This document shows, piece after piece, positions 23,987-33,793 of a DNA stretch of 64,000 bases. Each line of letters begins with the position of its first letter. Position 1 is the stretch's first letter. A program made the position numbers and the translations under genes. Location: the NCBI GenBank assembly GCA_021325455.1, contig JAJPHD010000010.1, positions 1 to 64,000 on the forward strand, written 5' to 3'. The DNA comes from Actinomycetota bacterium (GTDB lineage Bacteria; Actinomycetota; Acidimicrobiia; Acidimicrobiales; JAJPHD01). A model generated the notes under the pieces. The model was not told the DNA's origin, did not search any database, and was given only the letters and a program-made list of their open reading frames with translations.

Positions 23987-24212
23987 CGACGCCGGTCCAT
24001 TGGTCGGTGGCCCCTACCCGGACCATCGCGGCGGCGTCATCGAGGGCGAGCGAGACAGGAGAACCCACAACCAGCACCTGTGGTCCTGGCCCGAGAGGTT
24101 GCAGCCGGCCAAGGGCGCCCCTACGGGAAGCTCCGCAGGGTGACCCCGAGGGGTTGCGGGTCCCCGAGGCCCGGCCCGGATGCCAGGCCCAGGCCCGGGC
24201 GGGGGGCTGGGG

Positions 24213-24285
<73 letters not shown>

Positions 24286-24311
24286 CCGACCGCCGCCGGC
24301 GGGCGTCGGAG

Positions 24312-24384
24312 CTCCGGGGGAGAGACTCGAACTCTCAACCAACGGATTAACAGTCCGCTGCTCTGCCGATTGAGCTACCCCGGA
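24312..24384 (-). tRNA. tRNA-Asn (anticodon GUU)
   Basis: Acceptor TCCGGGG/CCCCGGA, D arm GCTCAATCGGCAGAGC, anticodon loop CTGTTAA, T loop TTCGAGT; 73 bases, CCA not encoded. It is 26 bases upstream of the CAU tRNA and probably co-transcribed with it. Confidence 0.95.
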
Positions 24385-24630
24385 TTGGCCGGCTAGGCCC
24401 GGGCCAGCTTAGGGGGAGGCCGGCTCGCCCCTACCCGGCCCGAGGCTGTTGCGCCCTCGGCAACCTGTCCACCCCGTCGAGGCGGACGAGGAGGCCGGGA
24501 CCCGACCTAGCCGGCCCTGCCCACCTCCTCGCCGGTCCCCCTGCACCGGGCACACCACCGTCCGGCAGGCCGCCGGCCGCCCCGGCCTTCCCACTGGCAC
24601 TGCCCAGGCCAGCGGCGCTATGAACCGCCC

Positions 24631-24933
24631 ATGAGCATCAAGACGCGGATGGGCCTGGTGACCGGCTTCGCCCTTGGCTACTACCTGGGGACCAGGGCAG
24701 GCCACCAGCGCCATGAGCAGCTGAACCAGTTGCTGGCCAAGGTCCGCAGCTCGCCGGCAGCAGACATGGCGGCCGAGAAGGCCAGGGCCGTGGCCGGCCT
24801 CAGCTTCGAAAGGGTCAGGGGGTTGATCGAGAACCGCGTGGGCGAGACCCCGGTCGGTCGCCTCCTGGCCGGGCCGAGCGGCCGATGGAGCGACGCTCCT
24901 CCCGGCCCTCCCGCCCCGCCCCCGACGGAGTGA
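24631..24933 (+). CDS. Small YtxH-like protein (100 aa)
   Basis: The 100-residue protein starts with MSIKTRMGLVTGFALGYYLG, a short hydrophobic glycine-zipper-like segment reminiscent of YtxH-type proteins, followed by a soluble helix (RHEQLNQLLAKVRSS, EKARAVAGLSFERVRGLI) and a Pro-rich tail. It is probably membrane-associated with unknown function. No good ribosome site precedes the ATG at 24631; a 4-codon ORF (ATGAACCGCCCATGA) overlaps the start by ATGA. The preceding 246 bases after tRNA-Asn contain no other gene. Confidence 0.6.
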   Translation: MSIKTRMGLVTGFALGYYLGTRAGHQRHEQLNQLLAKVRSSPAADMAAEKARAVAGLSFERVRGLIENRVGETPVGRLLAGPSGRWSDAPPGPPAPPPTE

Positions 24934-25021
24934 CCGCCCCCCCGCCAGCCGGCCTCCGCCGCGGCCGGCGCCCGTAGCGACGTCGGGCGGGAGGACGGCT
25001 CCCATTCCGCCCCGAGAGGGC

Positions 25022-26506
25022 TCAAGCCTCCTCGAGGTAGTCCCGCAGGGGCTGGCCGCGCATGGGGTGACGGAGCTTGGCCAGGGTCTTGGACTCGATC
25101 TGGCGGACGCGCTCCCGGGTCACCCCGAACACCCGGCCGACCTCCTCCAGGGTGCGCACCTGCCCGTCGTCGAGTCCGAACCGCAGGCGCACCACCTCCT
25201 GCTCCCGCTCCGACAGCTGCGAGAGCGCCTTCTTCACAGCCTGGTTGAGGAGTGTGCGGGCAGCGGCATCGGCAGGCACCGTGGCCCCGGGGTCCTCGAT
25301 CACGTCCGACAGGCTGAAGTCCTCGTGGTCCCCTATGGGCTGGTCTATCGATATCGTCTCGTGGTTCAGCCTCAGGATCTCGCGCACCCGATCGGGTGGT
25401 AGGTCCGCTGCCACGGCCAGCTCCTCGAGCGTGGGCTCGCGGCCCAGGTCCTGGACCATCTGGCGCTGGGCACGGACGACCCGGTTGAGGACCTCGATCA
25501 TGTGAGCGGGTATGCGTATCGTCCGGGCCTGGTCGGCGATGGCCCGGGTGATGGCCTGACGGATCCACCAGGTGGCATAGGTGGAGAACTTGAACCCCCT
25601 CGTGTAATCGAACTTCTCGACGGCGCGAATGAGCCCCAGGTTTCCTTCCTGGATCAGGTCCAGGAAGGCCAGTCCGCGGTTGCGGTAGCGCTTGGCGATG
25701 GAGACGACCAGGCGGAGGTTGGCCTCTATCAGGACCTCCTTGGCCTTCAGCCCCTCCGCCACCAGGCGTTCGCGCCGCTCAAGGGCAGCGGCAGGCACCG
25801 GGGCGGGGTTGTAGCGGTCCTCGAGGAGGACGATCTCCTCCGCGGCCTTGATGCCGGCCTCGACCTGCTGGGCCAGGGCCACCTCCATGGCCGGCGCCAG
25901 CAGGGGGACCTTGCCTATCTCCTTCAGATAGGTGTGGACAGGGTCACTAGAAAGGGACCGCTCGGCCTCCCTCTCCTCGGGACGGAGGACCTGGCCAGCC
26001 CTCGCCCTCGAGGAAGAGCTCCGGCCAATGGATGGGGCCGCCGAAGGGGCGCGACCGGGCCTCGTCCCCCCTCCCGGGCGGGTGGCAGGGGCCTCGTCGA
26101 GCAGGACGCCCGACGGCACCGGCTCAGCCCATCCGGGTCCCGGCGGCGCCGGGGCCCCCGAGCCCGGAGCCCCTCCAGAGCGGGGGGACCCCAGAGGAGA
26201 AGGGACCGGGTGCGGCCGGTCGGAGACCGGAGGCGGTGAGGGCCCACCGACAAGGGGGCCACCATCGCCCCCCTCCGGAGCGCTGGCCAGGGGCTCCTGC
26301 ATGCCCAGGTCTTCCCGGTACTCGATGCCCTCGGCCCGGACGCGAGCCACCACGGCGTCGATCAGCTCAGTGCTTAAGTCCACCGACTCAAGGACGGCCA
26401 CGATCTCGTCCTGTGTCAGCAGGCCCACACGCCGGCCCCTGGCCAGGAGGAGGGCGAGCTTCTCCTCTGGCACACCCTCCGGCGTGGCGGGCGGCACCCC
26501 CGTCAT
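25022..26506 (-). CDS. sigA: Primary RNA polymerase sigma factor
   Basis: The 494-residue protein is the housekeeping sigma-70 factor. Region 1.1 is at the N-terminus ([27 protein letters not shown]), followed by a long acidic/Pro-rich spacer, region 1.2 ([16 protein letters not shown]), region 2 ([30 protein letters not shown] and [20 protein letters not shown]), region 3 ([13 protein letters not shown]) and region 4 with the helix-turn-helix [20 protein letters not shown]. It directs recognition of -10/-35 promoters. The ATG at 26506 overlaps the stop of dnaG (ATGA), the ancestral dnaG-rpoD macromolecular synthesis arrangement. Confidence 0.97.
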   Translation of the reverse strand: MTGVPPATPEGVPEEKLALLLARGRRVGLLTQDEIVAVLESVDLSTELIDAVVARVRAEGIEYREDLGMQEPLASAPEGGDGGPLVGGPSPPPVSDRPHPVPSPLGSPRSGGAPGSGAPAPPGPGWAEPVPSGVLLDEAPATRPGGGTRPGRAPSAAPSIGRSSSSRARAGQVLRPEEREAERSLSSDPVHTYLKEIGKVPLLAPAMEVALAQQVEAGIKAAEEIVLLEDRYNPAPVPAAALERRERLVAEGLKAKEVLIEANLRLVVSIAKRYRNRGLAFLDLIQEGNLGLIRAVEKFDYTRGFKFSTYATWWIRQAITRAIADQARTIRIPAHMIEVLNRVVRAQRQMVQDLGREPTLEELAVAADLPPDRVREILRLNHETISIDQPIGDHEDFSLSDVIEDPGATVPADAAARTLLNQAVKKALSQLSEREQEVVRLRFGLDDGQVRTLEEVGRVFGVTRERVRQIESKTLAKLRHPMRGQPLRDYLEEA

Positions 26507-28650
26507 GGCTCCTCCCTGGCCCTTTCCCCCAGCCAGGCTAGCAAGCGGCTGGTGGCACCGCCGGCGGCAGCGGGATCACGGCGGATCTCGTCGATGGCGA
26601 GCCGCAGCCATACCGTGGTGGGGGCCAGCTCGCTGAGGCGTTCCTCGGACAGGCGGGCCTCGGCCTCCAGCTGGGCCAGCCTGCTCGCCCCCGACGCCGC
26701 CACCAACCGGGGAACCTCCACGGCCGGGTCGGCGTCCGTCTCGTCCACCGCCAGCCGGCCGAGGAGGTCGGCCACTTCCCGCCCTGAGCTCTCCATGGCC
26801 TCGTGCAGGGTGGCCGACCGGGCCAGCGCCACGAAGGCGGCCCGGCAGACGGGGTCGGCAAAGAGGAATGCCTCGAGGTGGTCCGCCACGTCCTGGGGAC
26901 GCTGGATGGCCAGGCGGAGAACCTCGAGCTCGAGGCGGTCACGGCCCCTGGTCGGGTCCCCCCCGGTGCCAGGCCCCCCTCCGGCAGCCGGGGCCGGCCC
27001 GGTCCTCCCCGTCGCTCCCCCTTCCCGGAGGCGGGCTGCCGCTGCTGAGCCCGAGGCATCCCGGGCGCCTGCTCGCACCGGGCCAGGAGGTTTGCCCATC
27101 GGGCGGGAAGAGCCGGGGGTGCCCGGCTGGGCCGCCGGGAACGGGACCTGGCTCCCCCCCGGGCCTGCCGGCGCCAGCGGCCGGCGTCCTGCCCCGCCGG
27201 GGCCGTCCGGCCGCCTCGGCACCACCCCGCCCCCCTCGGGCCCGCCTGCCGTAGCGTGGCGGGGGCTCGACGCCTTGGCCCCCCCCGGGCGCCCCTGCCT
27301 CCTGATCCTCTCCAGCAGGGGGCGCAGCCGGTCGGGCTCCAAGCGGCATCTCCCCGCCACCTCCATGACGTACTGGTCCCGCACCAGCTCGTTGGGGTGC
27401 TCAGCCACGACCGACAGGGCGGCCTCGGCCGCCCTCGCCCGTCCCTCCGGGGTGGCCAGGTTGGCAGCGGACAGCACCCGGTCGACCCTGAAGGCGAGGA
27501 AGGGGCGAGCCTCACCAACGGCCCGGACCAGAGCGCCGGGGTCCCGGCGACCGAGGTCGGCCGGATCGGTGCCGGCGGGGAGGGCGGCCACGGCGATGTC
27601 CAGCTCGTGACGGCTCTCCCACTCGTAGAAGCGTTCGGCCGCGGCCTGGCCGGCCCGGTCGGCGTCATAGGCGAGCACGATGCGGCGGGCGAAGTTGCGG
27701 AGGAGGACGAAGTGCTCCTCGGCCAGGGCGGTGCCGCAGGTGGCCACGGCGCGAGGAAGGCCGGCCTCGAACATGGCGATCACGTCCGTGTAGCCCTCGC
27801 AGACCACCGCCTCCCCCGACTTGACTATGTCGGCCTTGGCCCAGTTCAAACCGTAGAGGGTCCGGCGCTTGGAGTAGAGGAGGGTGTCAGGGGAGTTCTT
27901 GTACTTGGGCCCAGGGGGGCTCCCCGTGCTGGTGGAGCCGGGACCCGAGCCGAGGGGGTGAGCACCGGCCCCTTTGCCAGCGCCGCCTCCCGCCCCCGGG
28001 AGGATCCGGCCCCCGAGCGCTATGGCCCTGCCGGCCACGTCGAAGATCGGGAACACCACCCGGGCCCGCAGGAAGTCCTGCTGGCGCCCAGCCCGGTTGA
28101 CAAAGCCCAGGCCGGCGTCCCGGATCACGTCTGGGCTCAGGTGGAGTGCCCGGCAGAGGGCGTCCCAGTCATCGGGAGCCCACCCCAGACGGAACCGGCG
28201 GACCGTGTCCGAGCCGTACCCGCGTGAGCGCAGGTAATGGCGGGCCGGCCCGGCATCATCGTGGGACAGGAGCCGGTCGTGGTACCAGGCCACGGCGGCC
28301 TCCATGGCCGACAGAAGGGCGGCTCGGCGCTTGCTCCTCTCGCTGGCAGGGCGGTCGTCACGGTGGAGCTCGATGCCGGCCCGCTCGGCCAGGAGCTCTA
28401 CCGCTCCCACGAAGTCCAGGTGCTCCACCTCCCGGACGAAGGTGATGGCATCCCCCGAGGCCCCGCATCCGAAGCAGTGGTAGACGCCCAGCTCCTGGTT
28501 CACGCTGAAGGAAGGGGTCCTCTCGGCGTGGAAGGGGCACCTCCCCACCCACCGGCGCCCCTGGCGCCGCAGGGCGACATGGTCCCCGACCAGCCCTACC
28601 AGGTCCGTCGCCGCCCTCACGGCGGCCACCTCCTCGCCGGCGAGCGCCAC
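26503..28650 (-). CDS. dnaG: DNA primase
   Basis: The 715-residue enzyme makes RNA primers at replication forks. An N-terminal CHC2-type zinc domain ([30 protein letters not shown]), the RNA-polymerase basic motif region ([18 protein letters not shown]), and the Toprim domain ([38 protein letters not shown]) are visible. Two oddities are a Gly/Ser/Pro-rich insertion of about 28 residues between GGRIL and KYKNSPDT (near 27910-28000) and a long Gly/Pro/Arg linker before the C-terminal helicase-binding domain. The GTG at 28650, with TACGGT six bases upstream, is chosen over a longer low-complexity extension. Confidence 0.95.
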   Translation of the reverse strand: MALAGEEVAAVRAATDLVGLVGDHVALRRQGRRWVGRCPFHAERTPSFSVNQELGVYHCFGCGASGDAITFVREVEHLDFVGAVELLAERAGIELHRDDRPASERSKRRAALLSAMEAAVAWYHDRLLSHDDAGPARHYLRSRGYGSDTVRRFRLGWAPDDWDALCRALHLSPDVIRDAGLGFVNRAGRQQDFLRARVVFPIFDVAGRAIALGGRILPGAGGGAGKGAGAHPLGSGPGSTSTGSPPGPKYKNSPDTLLYSKRRTLYGLNWAKADIVKSGEAVVCEGYTDVIAMFEAGLPRAVATCGTALAEEHFVLLRNFARRIVLAYDADRAGQAAAERFYEWESRHELDIAVAALPAGTDPADLGRRDPGALVRAVGEARPFLAFRVDRVLSAANLATPEGRARAAEAALSVVAEHPNELVRDQYVMEVAGRCRLEPDRLRPLLERIRRQGRPGGAKASSPRHATAGGPEGGGVVPRRPDGPGGAGRRPLAPAGPGGSQVPFPAAQPGTPGSSRPMGKPPGPVRAGARDASGSAAAARLREGGATGRTGPAPAAGGGPGTGGDPTRGRDRLELEVLRLAIQRPQDVADHLEAFLFADPVCRAAFVALARSATLHEAMESSGREVADLLGRLAVDETDADPAVEVPRLVAASGASRLAQLEAEARLSEERLSELAPTTVWLRLAIDEIRRDPAAAGGATSRLLAWLGERAREEP

Positions 28651-28656
28651 GGTAGG

Positions 28657-28662
28657 ACCGTA
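28657..28662 (-). promoter_or_regulatory. -10 box of leaderless dnaG-sigA operon
   Basis: TACGGT lies six bases before the dnaG GTG at 28650. Confidence 0.55.
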
Positions 28663-28807
28663 CCCGCCTCGGGGAGGCTGGCCGGCGGGAAGCCGAGGTG
28701 GGGCCGCCCGGCGGGGAGCTAAGGAGGAGCCGGCCGGCGGGGACCCGAGGGGATCGCCCAACCGTGGCCCCCGGCCCGCCCCGACCCCCGACGCAGGCCG
28801 GGGACCG

Positions 28808-31468
28808 TCAGCCCGAGGCGTCCTCCTCCGCCATGTCCAGCACGGCCTGGGCCGCGGCCAGCCGGGCAATGGGGACGCGGAAGGGCGAGCAGCTCACGTA
28901 GTCCAGGCCGGCGCGGGCGAACACGCCTATGGAGGCCGGGTCTCCGCCGTGCTCCCCGCAGACACCCACCTTGAGGTCCGGCCTGGTGGCCCGGCCCCGC
29001 TGCACGCCGATGCGGACCAGCTCCCCGACGCCGGCGGGATCCACCGTGTGGAAGGGGTTGGCCGGCAGCAGCCCCTGGTCCAGGTAGGCGGACATCATGC
29101 GCCCCTCGACGTCGTCACGGGAGAACCCGAACGTCATCTGGGTGAGGTCATTGGTCCCGAAGGAGAAGAACTCCGCCTCCTCTGCTATCTCGCCCGCGAG
29201 CAGAGCGGCCCTCGGAGTCTCGATCATGGTGCCGAACAGCACGTCGATACGGCCCTCATCGCCCGCGTCCTCCCCCAGGACCGAGGCTATGGCGTCCCTG
29301 ACCCAGGAGTGGGCGAGGGCCAGCTCCGCCTTCGAGACGGTCAAGGGGATCATGACCTCGATGACGGGGTGACCACCGGCTCCAGCCCGCTGCACCGCGG
29401 CCTCCATCAGGGCCCGGACCTGCATGGCGTAGAGGCCGGGGCGCACCACGCCGAGGCGCACCCCTCGGGTCCCGAGCATGGGGTTGTCCTCCTGCCAGGA
29501 CCGGGCCGCCTCGTAGAGGCGGCGCTCCTCGTCGGAGAGCCCGGTCGTGGCGTCCTTCACCGCCAGCTCCTCGGTATCGGGCAGGAACTCGTGCAGGGGA
29601 GGGTCGAGGAGGCGGACCGTCACCGGCAGGCCGTCCATGGCCTCGAGTATCGACAGGAAGTCCTGGCGCTGGACCTCCCTCAGCTCCTCCAGGGCGGCCT
29701 CTTCCTCTTCCTCGCTCTGGGCCAGGATCATGCGCCGCACGACGGGCAGCCTGTCCTCGCCCAGGAACATGTGCTCCGTCCTGACCAACCCGATCCCCTC
29801 GGCCCCGAACTGGCGGGCATTGGCAGCGTCGGGCCCGTTGTCGGCGTTGGCCCTCACCCCGAGCTTGCCCGCCCGGAAATCGTCGGCCCAGGAAAGGAGC
29901 TTCTCGAGCTCGGGGGGTGGCTTGGCCGCTGTCAGCTTGACCTCGCCCACCACCACCTCGCCGGTGGTCCCGTCGATCGAGATCACGTCCCCCTCGGACA
30001 CGGTCCGGCCGTTCACGGTGAAGCGCTTGCCCGCTATGCGCACGGCCTCCGCCCCCACCACGGCCGGCTTGCCCCATCCCCGGGCGACGACGGCGGCATG
30101 GCTGACCAGGCCCCCCCGGGAGGTGAGGACGCCCTCGGCAGCCATCATCCCCTTCACGTCCTCGGGGGAGGTCTCGGGGCGGACCAGGATCACCTTCTCA
30201 CCCCGCTCATGGGCCGCCACGGCGTCATCGGCCGAGAAGTAGGCCCGTCCCACGGCGGCACCGGGGCTGGCCCCCAGGCCCTTGGCCGCCACCTCCAGGT
30301 CCTGGTCGGGGGCGAACTGGGGGTGCAGGACCTGGTCCAGATGGCCCTCGTCGATGCGGCGCACCGCTTCCTCGTGGCTCAGGCGGATGGCCGGGTCGTC
30401 CACCATGTCCACGGCCATGCGCAGGGCCGCCCGCCCGGTCCGCTTGCCCACCCTGGTCTGCAGCATCCACAGCTTGCCCTGCTCGATGGTGAACTCGGTG
30501 TCGCACATGTCCCGGAAGTGGTGCTCCAGCCGGGCAAAGATGTCCATCAGCTCGCCGTATATCGCCGGGAACCTCTTCTCCAGGGCGGCCAGGGGCTCCG
30601 TGTTGCGGATCCCGGCCACGACGTCCTCGCCCTGGGCATTGACGAGGAAGTCGCCATAGGCACCCTGCTCCCCCGTGGCCGGGTCCCTGGTGAAGCCCAC
30701 CCCCGTACCCGAGTTGTCGTCGCGGTTGCCGAACACCATGGCCTGGACGTTCACCGCCGTACCCAGGTCGTGGGGTATGTGCTCCCGCTCCCGGTAGGCG
30801 ACGGCCCTCGGGCTGTTCCAGGACCGGAACACGGCATCGATGGCCCCTCGCAGCTGCTCCCCGGGGTCCTGGGGGAACTCCCTGCCAGTGTGCTCCCTCA
30901 CGAGGCCCTTGTAGGACGAAACGACCTCCTGCAACGCCTTGACCGGTACCTCGGCGTCGGACTTGGCTCCCGCCCGCTCCCTGGCGTCGTCGAACACGCG
31001 GTCCAGGGCCTCGCCGTCCATCCCCAAGACGATGCGCCCGTACATGGCGATGAAGCGGCGGTACGAGTCGTAGGCGAAGCGCTCGTCGCTCGTCTGCTTG
31101 GCCAGGCCCGCCACCGACTCGTCGTTCAGACCGAGGTTGAGGACCGTGTCCATCATCCCCGGCATCGAGAACTTGGCCCCCGACCGGACGCTCACGAGGA
31201 GGGGGTCGTCAGGGTCCCCCAGCGTCTTGCCCATGGCCTTCTCCAGGCGCTGGCGAGCCTCGGCCACCTGTTCCTCCAGCCCCTCCGGCCAGTGTCCCTC
31301 CTCGATGACCGCCCGGCAGGCGGCGGTGGTGATGGTGAAGCCGGGCGGGACGGGCAACCCCAGCACCGACGTCATCTCGGCCAGGTTGGCCCCCTTGCCA
31401 CCCAGGTCATCCTTCAGCTCCATAGGAGGCCGGGGATGGTGATGGTCGAAATCGAACACGTACTGCAT
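28808..31468 (-). CDS. ppdK: Pyruvate, phosphate dikinase
   Basis: The 886-residue enzyme interconverts pyruvate, ATP and phosphate with phosphoenolpyruvate, AMP and pyrophosphate. The ATP-grasp nucleotide domain starts with KGANLAEMTSVLGLPVPPGF and includes VRSGAKFSMPGMMDT. The swivelling domain holds the phosphorylated histidine in SRGGLVSHAAVVARGWGKP, and the C-terminal PEP/pyruvate barrel includes SFGTNDLTQMTFGFSRDD and GVCGEHGGDP. Length matches the family. The ATG at 31468 is favoured by GGAGGCGTG; the GTG one codon upstream lies within that site. It lies between glyS and dnaG; pyrophosphatase elsewhere in the window would pull the PEP-forming direction. Confidence 0.97.
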   Translation of the reverse strand: MQYVFDFDHHHPRPPMELKDDLGGKGANLAEMTSVLGLPVPPGFTITTAACRAVIEEGHWPEGLEEQVAEARQRLEKAMGKTLGDPDDPLLVSVRSGAKFSMPGMMDTVLNLGLNDESVAGLAKQTSDERFAYDSYRRFIAMYGRIVLGMDGEALDRVFDDARERAGAKSDAEVPVKALQEVVSSYKGLVREHTGREFPQDPGEQLRGAIDAVFRSWNSPRAVAYREREHIPHDLGTAVNVQAMVFGNRDDNSGTGVGFTRDPATGEQGAYGDFLVNAQGEDVVAGIRNTEPLAALEKRFPAIYGELMDIFARLEHHFRDMCDTEFTIEQGKLWMLQTRVGKRTGRAALRMAVDMVDDPAIRLSHEEAVRRIDEGHLDQVLHPQFAPDQDLEVAAKGLGASPGAAVGRAYFSADDAVAAHERGEKVILVRPETSPEDVKGMMAAEGVLTSRGGLVSHAAVVARGWGKPAVVGAEAVRIAGKRFTVNGRTVSEGDVISIDGTTGEVVVGEVKLTAAKPPPELEKLLSWADDFRAGKLGVRANADNGPDAANARQFGAEGIGLVRTEHMFLGEDRLPVVRRMILAQSEEEEEAALEELREVQRQDFLSILEAMDGLPVTVRLLDPPLHEFLPDTEELAVKDATTGLSDEERRLYEAARSWQEDNPMLGTRGVRLGVVRPGLYAMQVRALMEAAVQRAGAGGHPVIEVMIPLTVSKAELALAHSWVRDAIASVLGEDAGDEGRIDVLFGTMIETPRAALLAGEIAEEAEFFSFGTNDLTQMTFGFSRDDVEGRMMSAYLDQGLLPANPFHTVDPAGVGELVRIGVQRGRATRPDLKVGVCGEHGGDPASIGVFARAGLDYVSCSPFRVPIARLAAAQAVLDMAEEDASG

Positions 31469-31507
31469 CACGCCTCCTGACCACTTACGCCTCTCTTGGC
31501 CCCGAGC

Positions 31508-32809
31508 CTATGACAGGCGCGAACCCAGCTCGTCCACCAGGGCCCCGACAGCCACCCTCACCTGCTCGGTCGAGTCACGCTCCCGGATGGTGACGGCACG
31601 GTCCTCCAGGGAGTCGAAGTCAACGGTCACGCACCAGGGTGTCCCGATCTCGTCCTGGCGGCGGTAACGCCGGCCGATGGCCTGGGTCTCGTCGTAATCG
31701 CACATCCAGTGGGGCTGCAGCAGGTGGAGCACCTCCCGGGCCAGCGGCCTCAGGGACTCGTTCCGGGACAGGGGCAGCACGGCCACCTGGTAGGGGGCCA
31801 GGCGCTGGTCCAGGCGCAGCACGGTCCGCTTCTCCCCCGACACCACGTCCTCGTCGTAGGCGGCGAGCAGGAAGGCCATCATGGCCCGGGTGGCACCCGC
31901 CGCCGGCTCGATCACATGAGGCACGTACCGCTCGCCGCTGCCCTGGTCGAAGTACTCGAGGCGCTGGCCGCTCTGGACGGAATGGGCGTTGAGGTCGTAG
32001 TCAGTACGGTTGGCGATGCCCTCCAGCTCCCCCCAGCCCCACGGGAAGGCGAACTCCACGTCGTAGGTGCCCTTGGAGTAGTGCGACAGCTCCTCGGGGC
32101 TGTGGGCCCGCAGCCGGAGCTTGTCTTCGGCTATGCCCAGGTCCCGATACCAGTTCAGCCGCTCGGTGCACCAGTAGTCCAGCCACTTGGGCCCCTCGTC
32201 GGGCGGGACGAAGAACTCCAGCTCCATCTGCTCGAACTCCCTGGTCCTGAAGACGAAGTTCCCGGGAGTGATCTCGTTGCGGAAGGACTTGCCGATCTGG
32301 GCGATCCCGAAAGGGGGCCGCTTGCGGGAGGTCTGGAGCACGTTCAGGAAGTTCACGAACATCCCCTGAGCCGTCTCGGGGCGCAGGTAGGCGGCGCTGG
32401 CGTCGTCCTCCACAGGGCCCACGAAGGTCTTGAACATGAGGTTGAACGCCCGGGCCTCGGTGAGGTCGTGTGAACCGCAGTTGGGGCAGGTGTCCCCGAT
32501 CTCGTCCGCCCGCCAGCGCTCCTTGCAGCGCCGGCAGTCCACCAGAGGGTCGGTGAAGGTGGCGAGGTGGCCCGAGGCCTCCCAGATCCTCGGGCTGGAG
32601 AGTATGGCGGCGTCGATGCCCACCACGTCGTCGCGCAGCTGCACCATGGAGCGCCACCACTGGCCCTTCACGTTGCGGAGCATGAGAACGCCGAGAGGCC
32701 CGTAGTCGTAGGTGGACCGGAAGCCGCCATAGATCTCGGCCGAGGGGAAGATGAACCCCCGCCGCTTGCAGAGGTTCACCACCTTCTCCATCACGTCCTC
32801 GGGGGGCAT
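31508..32809 (-). CDS. glyS: Glycyl-tRNA synthetase (homodimeric class II)
   Basis: The 433-residue enzyme charges tRNA-Gly. It has the GlyRS N-terminal signature [15 protein letters not shown] with YDYGPLG, a zinc-type CRRCKERW...CPNCGS insertion, class II motif 2 [25 protein letters not shown] and motif 3 [11 protein letters not shown], and the C-terminal anticodon-binding domain ([13 protein letters not shown] onward). Length fits the alpha-2 type. The ATG at 32809 has no ribosome site but TAGTCT seven bases upstream, so leaderless expression is likely. It is 54 bases downstream of recO. Confidence 0.97.
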   Translation of the reverse strand: MPPEDVMEKVVNLCKRRGFIFPSAEIYGGFRSTYDYGPLGVLMLRNVKGQWWRSMVQLRDDVVGIDAAILSSPRIWEASGHLATFTDPLVDCRRCKERWRADEIGDTCPNCGSHDLTEARAFNLMFKTFVGPVEDDASAAYLRPETAQGMFVNFLNVLQTSRKRPPFGIAQIGKSFRNEITPGNFVFRTREFEQMELEFFVPPDEGPKWLDYWCTERLNWYRDLGIAEDKLRLRAHSPEELSHYSKGTYDVEFAFPWGWGELEGIANRTDYDLNAHSVQSGQRLEYFDQGSGERYVPHVIEPAAGATRAMMAFLLAAYDEDVVSGEKRTVLRLDQRLAPYQVAVLPLSRNESLRPLAREVLHLLQPHWMCDYDETQAIGRRYRRQDEIGTPWCVTVDFDSLEDRAVTIRERDSTEQVRVAVGALVDELGSRLS

Positions 32810-32816
32810 CAGCCGG

Positions 32817-32822
32817 AGACTA
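32817..32822 (-). promoter_or_regulatory. -10 box of leaderless glyS
   Basis: TAGTCT lies seven bases before the ATG at 32809. Confidence 0.5.
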
Positions 32823-32863
32823 CTGGGCGAGGGAAGGGCTCCCTCGAGACGGCGGGGGGCTTG

Positions 32864-33601
32864 CTACCCGAGGACCCTGAGCGTCCGGAGGCGCCGCTCC
32901 AGGTGGGCCTCCATGGCCACCGAGGCCAGGTGCTCGACCTCAGCGGTGAGGGGCGAGGCTGCCGGGAGCTCTCTCATGGCCCCCCCCAGGTCCCCGGCCA
33001 GGATCTGGCCCACCACCTTCAGCGCCTCGGGGCTGGCGGGCACCCCACGCCGGCATGACCGGCAGAGGGCGCCCCCCTCCGCCATGTCGAAGGCCACCAG
33101 GACGGGGGCGCCACCCGGCCCGGCGCCCGGGGTCCCGCAGCGGGCACAGGCGTCAACCATGGGGGCCGACCCCTCCAGAGCCAGGACCTTCCACAAGAAC
33201 CCCGCCACGAGCAGGGGGGAGTCCCGCTCCGCCATGGCCCGGAGCGCCCCCACCAGCATCCGGTAGAGGGCCGGGTCGGCGTGGCCCTCCTGGGCCACCT
33301 GGTCCACCACCTCCAGCAGGCTGGTGGCCCGGGCCAGGCGGTCGAGGTTCTCGCGCAGGGGCCTCCAGTGGTCAAGCACCTCGGCCTGGGTGACCACATC
33401 CAGCTCACGGCCCTCCCAGCAGAGGAGGGAGACATGGCTCAAGGGCTCGAGCCGTCCCCCCCAGCGGCTCTTGGTGCGCCTCACCCCCTTGGCCACGGCC
33501 CGGACCTTCCCCCGACCGGCGGTGGCCAGGACCACTATGCGGTCGGCCTCCCCGAGCCGGTATGAGCGGAGCACGACACCGCGGTCCCGGTAAAGGCCCA
33601 T
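32864..33601 (-). CDS. recO: DNA repair protein RecO
   Basis: The 245-residue protein mediates RecA loading in the RecFOR recombinational repair pathway. The N-terminal OB fold (GVVLRSYRLGEADRIVVLATAGRGKVRAVAKGVRRTKSRWGGRLEP), the helical middle and a zinc finger (CARCGTPG and GGALCRSCRRG, near residues 152-185) match the family. The ATG at 33601 has GGAGG seven bases upstream. It follows a 55-residue membrane protein and uppS on the same strand, an order common in Actinobacteria. Confidence 0.95.
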   Translation of the reverse strand: MGLYRDRGVVLRSYRLGEADRIVVLATAGRGKVRAVAKGVRRTKSRWGGRLEPLSHVSLLCWEGRELDVVTQAEVLDHWRPLRENLDRLARATSLLEVVDQVAQEGHADPALYRMLVGALRAMAERDSPLLVAGFLWKVLALEGSAPMVDACARCGTPGAGPGGAPVLVAFDMAEGGALCRSCRRGVPASPEALKVVGQILAGDLGGAMRELPAASPLTAEVEHLASVAMEAHLERRLRTLRVLG

Positions 33602-33625
33602 GGCCGGCCTCCGGCCCCTTCGGGC

Positions 33626-33793
33626 TCAGCGCCGCCGGGTGGCCCTGGTGCCGCCGTGCATGGCCATCACCGTCATGACGCCCGCCACGACCAGGATCAC
33701 GAAGGCCGCCTGGAACCCGATCACAGCCAGGAAGATGAGCAGTCCCAGCAGGGCGGCGACAACAGCCGCCATCACCGGCACGACGGGGCTCAC
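33626..33793 (-). CDS. Small membrane protein between uppS and recO (55 aa)
   Basis: A 55-residue protein dominated by two hydrophobic segments (VMAAVVAALLGLLIFLAVIG and QAAFVILVVAGVMTVMAM), with a basic tail GGTRATRRR, probably a helical hairpin in the inner membrane. The GTG at 33793 overlaps the uppS stop (GTGA), so translation is coupled. No family is recognised. The longer frame upstream (to 33916) overlaps uppS and is not credible. Confidence 0.7.
   Translation of the reverse strand: MSPVVPVMAAVVAALLGLLIFLAVIGFQAAFVILVVAGVMTVMAMHGGTRATRRR

Noticed and set aside
24620-24634. Four-codon ORF ATGAACCGCCCATGA overlapping the start at 24631
   Set aside because: Too short to support; -10 box is imperfect (TATGAA), so a regulatory role is unsupported.
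28675-28765. Imperfect repeat of a GGCCGGCGGG-type unit between dnaG and ppdK
   Set aside because: Short, inexact and GC-only; expected in such composition.
28949-31480. 843-codon plus-strand open frame
   Set aside because: Entirely antisense to ppdK, with low-complexity His/Gly/Leu composition; shadow frame.
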